Positions 58,601 to 64,000 of a DNA stretch of 64,000 bases are shown here, one piece after another. Below the pieces are notes generated by a model. The model ran no database searches and was not told the DNA's origin. It saw only the letters and a program-made list of their open reading frames with translations. How positions within the stretch are numbered: the stretch's first letter is position 1; each line of letters starts with the position of its first letter. The stretch is from assembly GCA_003117195.1 (NCBI GenBank), contig BDSI01000212.1, positions 59,184 through 123,183 of the forward strand. The letters are read 5' to 3'. The translations under genes were made by a program, and so were the position numbers. The stretch comes from Eudorina sp. 2006-703-Eu-15. Its lineage: Eukaryota > Chlorophyta > Chlorophyceae > Chlamydomonadales > Volvocaceae.

Positions 58601-60404
58601 TGGTGTATGTTCGCAGGTCGCGCGGTGTGTACTTGTGGGCTTCGTAAAGCGGAAGCGCCCCCTTGGGTATGAGGGTCCTCTGCCAGGCGACCGTGTAGTA
58701 TGTACGGTGAGTCGGTCGGCTATGTCTCCCGGTCCGTTTTTGCTTACTCGGGGGCGGGTCAGCGTCCACTCGCTTTCGTGTTTGGGCTATAATGCGGGCC
58801 ACTCTGTTCTGCGTCCCGAACAGGGCTTGGGTGATGGCGAACCCATGTTCGGTTGGCACCCCCTCGGGCCAGTCTTGGTTGCCCATGAGCATATTGTAAA
58901 GTCGTTGCGCGTCGGGCACCCTCTGGCTGAGTCCCCGAAGGGTGGGGAGCCTCAGCAGGAGGGCACAGTGTTCGACGGTTAGGGGTCCCTGTTGTGGCAC
59001 CCATCCGATTGGGTCTGTATCCGTGATCCCATTCACCGGCTTGCCCTTGTTTCTCCGCAGGTAGAGTTTTTGGAGCTCGTGCTTTCGGTTCTTTCCGTCC
59101 GGGTTCCGACTTCTGCCTGGGCGTGATGGTCGCACATTCCCTGTAAGCGGTGCGGGTGCAGGGGCTTCAGTGTCCTGTGCCCTGTGCCTCATGTGGTCTG
59201 GGTGGGTATTTTCTGGGTCGGGGCGCGCATTCTGGTCGGGGTTTTGCATCCCGGCAGGCCGCATGTACCGGGTAATGTAGTCTCCCGGGAGGGGGTTGGG
59301 GACGGTGCCCCGGCGTGTGAGCCCTGTGACGGTCGGGTCTCCGGGAATTTTTCTGAGATCGGCCGGCAGTGGTGCAGCGCTGCGGTACTTTGCCGCTCCC
59401 GTGCGGGTAGTGGCGTCCTCGCTGAGCGCTAGACTGAGTCTATTCAATGCGACTTTGTGTTTCTGTCTTACACGGCGCCCCCCTATACGTTGCAGCTGGG
59501 TTGTGTCGATGAGGTGCTGCCCCGTGTTGTTATCACGTAGGGCTCTCAGGTCAAGGCCCAGCTCAAGCAGTGGTTGAAGGCATCGGAACGGTAGGGCGTG
59601 CTCGGTTGGGGTCATGAGCCCCTCACCTAGCAGTTGTGCGAGGCTGTTAGCTTCCTGGTGATAGTGTTCCCCTTGGTCTGTAAGCTCCAGACCGGCTTCA
59701 CGTACGAGCGCCAGCTGTTTGAGCGTCGTATAGAACCGACTTTCCCGCTTGAGCTGATGGATCGGTATGTTTCCGGCATGCTGTCCCTGTACCCGTAGGA
59801 GGGCTCTCGTGACTACTCCAAGCCGTCCCGGGTCGTTCAGGGATGTGACGAGCGCTTTGGTGGCGCGGTGCACGTACAAGGTACGTATCGACCCTACGCC
59901 TAGGCCCATCTGGTCGGTGGGAGCTAGGATTGCGCGAGTTGGGAATCCCTTCTTCAGGCCGTAGCTTCGTTTAGCAATACCTGCTATCTGCGAGTCGAAA
60001 CTGGCAACGTCATGTGGCGTGTAGGCCATAGCGCATAGGCCGTATGCGACTTTAGGATGTATCAGCGTTTTGATCATGTTGATGCGCTGGTCGGGGGTGG
60101 CGAGGGACTCGACAATTCCTTGCCCCCGGCGCTTGATTTCGGCCCGGGTGTAGGCCACCTGCTCTGCCCAGTCTAGTGTGGGGGTGATGTGCACCCCCAG
60201 GTACTTGTAAGGTTCCGTTGGGGGCTCATATGGGAGAGCTTCGCCATCGATGCGGATTTGTCCTTTGAGCATCCTGGCGAGTGCGGCGTCGTACGGCTTA
60301 CTCCCTGGGCCCCGGCTGAGGTCGCGGTCCGATCGCGCGCGGCCATGTAGGATCCCCTGTAGCTGGCATTTGCTTACGTTCACCTTTAGTCCCCCCATGT
60401 GCAA
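55632..60404 (-). CDS. Dualen-like C-terminal frame: RT thumb region, RNase H, restriction-like endonuclease
   Basis: An open frame of 1590 codons without stops. It opens at a TTG just after a frame break (a run of six G near 60396), so the native protein continues upstream into the RT. Residues 1-60 contain the end of the RT, with YLGVHITPTLDW. About 330-1040 has no domain I recognise and is rich in Arg, Thr and Pro. RNase H spans about 1060-1205 with D1064 (IYTDGS), E1111 (RCELSAI), D1138 (WTDSAAS) and D1200 (NDAADRAA). From 1348 comes C-x2-C-x7-H-x4-C (CPLCRG to GGC), then RPD at 1434-1436 and LEIGY near 1468, the layout of a restriction-like endonuclease as in R2 and Dualen. Such a long intact frame beside broken upstream parts is notable. 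Confidence 0.82.
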   Translation of the reverse strand: MHMGGLKVNVSKCQLQGILHGRARSDRDLSRGPGSKPYDAALARMLKGQIRIDGEALPYEPPTEPYKYLGVHITPTLDWAEQVAYTRAEIKRRGQGIVESLATPDQRINMIKTLIHPKVAYGLCAMAYTPHDVASFDSQIAGIAKRSYGLKKGFPTRAILAPTDQMGLGVGSIRTLYVHRATKALVTSLNDPGRLGVVTRALLRVQGQHAGNIPIHQLKRESRFYTTLKQLALVREAGLELTDQGEHYHQEANSLAQLLGEGLMTPTEHALPFRCLQPLLELGLDLRALRDNNTGQHLIDTTQLQRIGGRRVRQKHKVALNRLSLALSEDATTRTGAAKYRSAAPLPADLRKIPGDPTVTGLTRRGTVPNPLPGDYITRYMRPAGMQNPDQNARPDPENTHPDHMRHRAQDTEAPAPAPLTGNVRPSRPGRSRNPDGKNRKHELQKLYLRRNKGKPVNGITDTDPIGWVPQQGPLTVEHCALLLRLPTLRGLSQRVPDAQRLYNMLMGNQDWPEGVPTEHGFAITQALFGTQNRVARIIAQTRKRVDADPPPSKQKRTGRHSRPTHRTYYTVAWQRTLIPKGALPLYEAHKYTPRDLRTYTTGDDGEGGMLDVEWEPTEEEETRLASQDTWDTLLSEYNHRREHGIEHEPGRVNQAQDQHLTDEQRQGRWEEECYQTTRGQRTLRRYVEIDTEARNPEMDIHPTGKYTIQIGKHNCAPGAAHPIFSDPRDREPADLQTAKRAYVYDPRGKCLGMLPATRLRDMWLRYTAAKSAHPEEHARLAAPGGFPEDVARLLLRYRDRDGSKTNTVKKAHEKRLSEYLMERLMQAIGADTERFASPLNVAKCTRVYHARFPEDKLFGASHDAYQQPFRGASVAHPEPTPEEGHHAMRWALGWADAERNHTDPTATLLVFPASKTAPYTRYLRHDLVTHVGTISTDRSDSNLSNDAIWEDVPSYPNGLDLILVANKTGGSVVEPLRQAIDSITKPPQDRTAMDETQDTDLRLPQWVRKHIRRLKEKYETGCAPSLSSRRCDNLTDDERCSAHLMFPAKIALRHDAESGIYTDGSVQKIQVDEAEAQVLGAAAVDALTGKTLYIDVNAGTTGCQTITRCELSAIHQGLTMRNDEEGLNNAPITIWTDSAASLFLIKKMINQPTKLALSKHKDLLTNIVRILKERAVRKLKTHLLKVKSHTGIKYNDAADRAAVKAARRDAPDDATWQTETSDNDPRAHYWWVRKASGPERTAGHYANDLNRGVTSLIKPEVHLGYTKQTLYTSFMSATLPHLDIRTSARTLNRRAGRHKKLKRCMDYWYGQLWNNKLAQRFRRPLVGTKRSRIQSAVPPHMVETAPCPLCRGPDSGGHILGGCQHPDMTALYIKRHNVAVRQIARLLATGRLGGCFMIMDACQAQQLPDYAASTRIPEWVLPNTPTDLRLKLRPDILFIPTIPLLEASKPGYTGPWDREDHTVHILEIGYTSDTNHTAKQHDKVQQHETLAKELAEAGWKVRYTKQDAISLGFGEPYEKTSFHSWLSSGLQPRSQGVLERPARPCRTYAERHRYTPTQDGKRTTCRRQSIRNLAHNADRDFTLAVAGSV

Positions 60405-61313
60405 TAGGCCTCGATTTTAGCACACTGGACGCGCGTGTCGGAGACGTTGTTGGTCAGTATGGCCAAGTCATCAGCGAAGGCGCCAGAGCTGAAGTGGTGT
60501 CTGTCGTTTTCGTCGGGGGTTAGGCACCCATATCTGTACCCCTTCCGCCATTGTGTAGCCACCTCAGCAATGGTTCCATAAAGATAATGAAGAGCATCGG
60601 GGACAGCGTGTCACCTTGGACCGTTCCGCGCTCAATAGGAATCGCGGGTGTGCGCCCGTGTTCTGTTCTGATTGTTGTAGACGCCCGTGAGTACAGGTTT
60701 GAGATGACCTCTATCAGGTCTACGGGGTATCCGAGGTCATATAGGATGGACAGCAACTTATCTTGGTCAATCGTATTGAACGCCGACGTAAAGTCGACGT
60801 ACAGGATGATGAGGTCCCGACTCATGAGAGCCGCGTCTTCCATGGCGTGCAGGACATTCTGTATTTGCCGTTCTGTGTTGCGCTGCCGTAGGAACCCTTC
60901 TTGTGCTTCGGTGAAGATGTGAGACTGCTCGCTAAAGAGGGCCATATTCAGCGTGACCAGGCTGGTGTACAGCTTGTACACCGTGTTTGCCAGCGCTATG
61001 GGTCGCTTGTTTTTTATGAGCAGCGGATCCCCCTTCTTCGGCAGCAGAACCGTCTCGGACGCGGTCCAGTGAGCCGGGATCTCCGCCTTGGCCCACATAA
61101 TGGTCATGAGGTGATGGAGGACGTGCTGGAGGGCATCGGGAGCGCCTGGAGGAGTTCATTAGGTATGCCGTCGGGGCCTGGTGCCTTGCTGCGCGCAAGG
61201 TGGTTTAGACATTCCCTAAAGTGCATAGGGTCAGCAATCCCGGGGAGCAAGGAGACTGGAACTCCTCTCGGTCGGGCTAGCGTTCGCATGGGGTCGGGTG
61301 CGCTCGCTTTCAT
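60405..61313 (-). pseudogene. Dualen-like reverse transcriptase core, frameshifted
   Basis: RT motifs in successive frames: KAPGPDGIPNELLQ (61104-61313), then KNKRPIALANTVYKLYTSLV, YVDFTSAFNTID (motif A) and RGTVQGDTLSPMLF (motif B) in 60520-61107, then AFADDLAIL (motif C) at about 60460-60485 in a third frame. At least two frame changes separate these, plus one at the G run before the downstream frame. Confidence 0.8.
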
Positions 61314-61966
61314 CCAGGGGTAGTCGCGGGGGGCATCTGTTGGCAGGAATTTGCCCGTGCGGGGTCCAGAGATGGGCTTCGCCAGTTTAGCGAAGTGCGT
61401 GTGGAGCGCGTCCAGGATCTCTTCCGGGTCCGTTCGAATTTGCCCATCCGTCGGATGTCGAATGGCGGAGATCCCCCGGGCTGGTCGTCGTCTTCGAGGA
61501 CCTGCCTATGCGCCTGTTTAGGCTTCTTGCTCAGGAGTTTCTGGAATCGTTTGGCGGCTTTCTTGCAGCGACTTGTCCTAACTTCGTGTACAATGCGTCT
61601 GATTTCTGCTCCTTTATCCCGGATGGCCGCCCTCAGGTTGTCTGCGGGGGTGTCAGCAGCGGCGGCTGCCTCGGTGGCGTGCCCCGCACCCCTGGCCGGC
61701 CCGCCGTTCTCTCGTTCGGCGGGCGTGGTCTGCGGATTGGATCTGGCGGGTTCGCCTGATGCGCTGTGTTCTGGGTTCACCGCTGAGTCGCTCTGGTCTA
61801 TGGCCCAGTCTGTCGTCCCGCCGGTGAGTTGGCGTGTTAGCTCGGACTTTAGGTCATAGTGTTCTTTGTACAGCCTCGTGAGTTTCTTGTTCAGGGCCCT
61901 GGGTGGGTGCAGTTTCCCCGTTTGAGGGGCTTTTTGTCGCAGTGGCTTTCTAGTATCGTGAGACAC
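61310..61966 (-). pseudogene. Dualen-like linker between endonuclease and RT, frameshifted
   Basis: Charged Lys/Arg-rich frame (FQKLLSKKPKQAHRQ and similar) between the AP-endonuclease-like and RT parts. It ends in a shifted frame after DIRRMGKFERTRK; the neighbouring frame continues toward the RT. No catalytic motif is seen here. Confidence 0.6.
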
Positions 61967-62450
61967 CTCAATAGCAGGGTGCCGAGGTTATGACTGACTT
62001 GCGTGACGTGCAGGGTGCGGACATCCGGGTGTTGTCGAAGGTCGTTCATTAGGGCACTGGCCTCTTCTTCCGTAATGTTCCGCTCCAGGTTCTCGCTGGC
62101 GTGTTGCACAGCTTCCATGGCGGGCTTCAGCAGGTCGTGGAGCGCCGCAATTTCGCTGGTGAGCGAGGCCTCCATTTCCGCTTTCGCATTGGTTTTGCTG
62201 TCTTTTGTGATGGGCAATTTGATTCTGCTCCAGCTGTGTGGATGTTGTTCGGTGTTGGGTCGTGCAGCTGGTGGCGGATACAGTTTGAGCCCGCTAGCGT
62301 CAGATAGGTGCACAGTGCCGTGTGGTCAAAGTTTCCGCCGCACTCGTAGACCCTCTCGTATGGCTGCCCATCCTCACTTACTGCTTCCAGGGTGTGCTCG
62401 GCGATCAGGACGTCGTCGATACGGCTCTGGTGTACGACGCTTCCTTCTTT
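61960..62450 (-). pseudogene. Dualen-like region between the endonuclease and the linker
   Basis: Overlapping frames at 61891-62313 and 62127-62453 carry element sequence in broken pieces, for example SRIDDVLIAEHTLEAVSED and NITEEEASALMNDLRQHPD. The first could be the C-terminal part of the AP endonuclease domain. Reading requires at least one frame change. Confidence 0.5.
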
Positions 62451-63045
62451 CATCTGGGTGTACGTGGCTCACGCCTGGGGCAGCTGACCGGCTGGAGCTT
62501 GGCTGCCTGCGCAAAGCTTTGATGTGCTAGGTCGGCCGAATCGCATTCGCCTGTAGACCTGTCGGTTTTATCGAGGACCGCATTCCAATCGCCGGCCAGC
62601 AGCACGTTTTCCCCTCCGGTCGAGGCTTCCGTACTACTTTGATGCAGTATTCGTAGATCCGCTTGCGCGTTTGCGGGTCTTCCGGACAATACACCCCCAC
62701 AACATGGAGGGGCGTGCTTGAGGCTGGGCCATGCGGATGTGTCCAATGTATCCGTTCAGCTGATTCGGCACCGGCGTGGCAGTGACACTGTGTTGGCGAC
62801 TAAACCGTTCAGACACACAGATCAATACGCCTGCAGATCGGGAGCTGATATCTGGGTTGTGGGGGCGGTTGCTCATGTATGTTTGGTACGGTTTCAGTGC
62901 GTGTTTTATCCGGTGACTGCTCGCCTGTGGTGGCTGCTTAGCTTGGTTTCCGTGAGGACTGCGATGTCGGGCTGCTGTTCGTGTATGGCGTGCTGGACTG
63001 CTTCCATTTGCGTTTGAATCCCCCGGGTGTTGAGTGTGACCACCT
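62450..63045 (-). pseudogene. Dualen-like apurinic-type endonuclease domain, frameshifted
   Basis: On minus, about 63035-62930 reads KVVTLNTRGIQTQMEAVQ and then QPDIAVLTETKL, the start of an AP-endonuclease fold (N and E metal/catalytic positions). 62876-62700 continues with SAGVLICVSERF and YIGHIRM. After a frame change at about 62640, VLLAGDWNAVLDKTDRS gives the GDWN motif. The order is that of exonuclease-endonuclease-phosphatase endonucleases of LINEs. Frame changes, and a stop near 62900, show decay. Confidence 0.75.
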
Positions 63046-63097
63046 TGAAGAGCCCGTCGGCGGTGGCCCGTCCTGGGTGCGCTGGGTGGTTACTTGT

Positions 63098-63850
63098 TCA
63101 GGGTTCACTTCCGTGGCTGTTGGGGGCCGGTGTTGTACAGGGGAGTTGGGTTTTGGTTGCTTGGCTTTGCGGAGGTATTTGGCCATCGGTTGCTGCTTGG
63201 GCCCGCTCGTGAGTGGCACGGCTGGGGTGGCGCTTCGGCGGGCCGTTTCCGGATTTGCGGAGCCCTGGTCTGCGATTCCCGTGGTGCGTTCGTAGGGTCG
63301 GGTGCCGTGTCGCGTGCGGGCCGCCGACGTGAGTACGGTGTTGTGCGTCAGTGCGGTTGGGTTCCGTCTCGCATCGTCTCCGGTGGGGTGCCTCGTAGGC
63401 AGGCCCTGTTGCCGTCGAAGGCAGTAGAGGATCGAGTGGGTGGGCGGTCCTTGGGTACGGCGGCGTTTGGGTTGACGATGGTTGCTTGTAGGGCTGGCCG
63501 GTCGCCTGGTTTGGCTGTGTGTGCGGTGCCTGTGTCGGCCGATGTTTGCTCGGTTTCCTCGTCCTGTGTGTCAGGCGCTTGGGTTCCCGGGGGGTCGTGT
63601 TTTCTTGTAGACGTTGTGCGCGGTCGGGCTGGTCGGCTGTCGGGTTGACCTCGGCGTCCTCTACCCTTGGGTTTTGCCGAGGGGAATGTCCGACAAAAGC
63701 TTTGGTGCTGGACGGATGGGACGGAATTCGATGTGCATTTGGTTTATGGTCATTGATGTCGATCGAATCCAAGTAGTGCACGTGCCCATGGAGTCGCGCA
63801 TTTACTTCATCAGCAGTTTGGTTGTGATTCTTCTGGTCCAACCGTACCAT
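63098..63850 (-). pseudogene. Dualen-like N-terminal frame
   Basis: A 250-codon frame rich in Pro, Thr, His and Arg upstream of the endonuclease, fitting a LINE N-terminal or ORF1-like part by position and composition only. The frame may extend to the right through about 63916. Confidence 0.4.
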
Positions 63851-64000
63851 TGGTCTCCTGCCCTCGAATGGCGATGGCCATGTCTCGTATTCGTGTTCGA
63901 TGAAGCCAACAGCTAGCAGTACTGTTGTTGGGTGTGTGTGCGCCGCACTTGGCCAATATGTTCTCGTGTGCTGCCGCGTTGAATGTTGTATCTGCTGCTG

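Overview
This window looks like nuclear DNA from a volvocine or other chlamydomonadalean green alga. It is GC-rich, its genes are cut by many short GT-AG introns, its proteins carry long Gln/Gly/Ala low-complexity tracts, a TGTAA polyadenylation-type signal follows one gene, plant-type TTTAGGG repeats lie inside an intron, and the retroelements are L1-like and Dualen/RandI-like. No prokaryotic or organellar features were seen. Exon boundaries below were worked out by hand from splice consensus and phase continuity.

Layout. (1) 1-6875, minus: a SET-domain protein gene, cut by the left window edge; its last intron carries a 956-bp insertion with a 16-bp target-site duplication. (2) 9532-13837, minus: an eight-exon mitochondrial-carrier-family gene. 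(3) 13.8-17.3 kb: no gene seen, but the 3' tips of LINE copies are present. (4) 17268-24162, plus: an 11-exon GT61 (DUF563) glycosyltransferase with a signal/anchor segment. (5) 26118-33804, plus: a 16-exon gene for a repeat protein built on TFxPxIN motifs, about one per exon, possibly ciliary or centrosomal. (6) 36111-41897, plus: a complete three-exon SET-domain gene, paralogous and inverted relative to gene 1, with an almost identical 3' part. (7) 44.3-47.1 kb: an L1-like element on minus with an intact RT frame, abutting a LINE scrap on plus. (8) 47915-50461, plus: an intronless ankyrin, transmembrane and RING gene, probably a membrane ubiquitin ligase. (9) 51.1-52.8 kb: a decayed L1-like copy. 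(10) 52.8-55.4 kb: repeat-rich DNA (a CTGTCA/TGACAG cluster, G/C hairpins, a ~420-bp tandem repeat). (11) 55.4-64.0 kb, minus: a large degenerate Dualen/RandI-like retrotransposon with an AP-like endonuclease upstream of the RT, and an RNase H plus restriction-like endonuclease downstream, ending at a 199-bp (AAT)n tract. It runs off the right edge.

The host genes do not form an obvious pathway. The most distinctive features are the inverted SET paralogue pair (3' ends homogenised, splice donor lost in one copy), a 12-bp palindrome GACCCNNGGGTC found eight times and only at those two loci, the TFxPxIN exon-repeat gene, and the dual-endonuclease retroelement.
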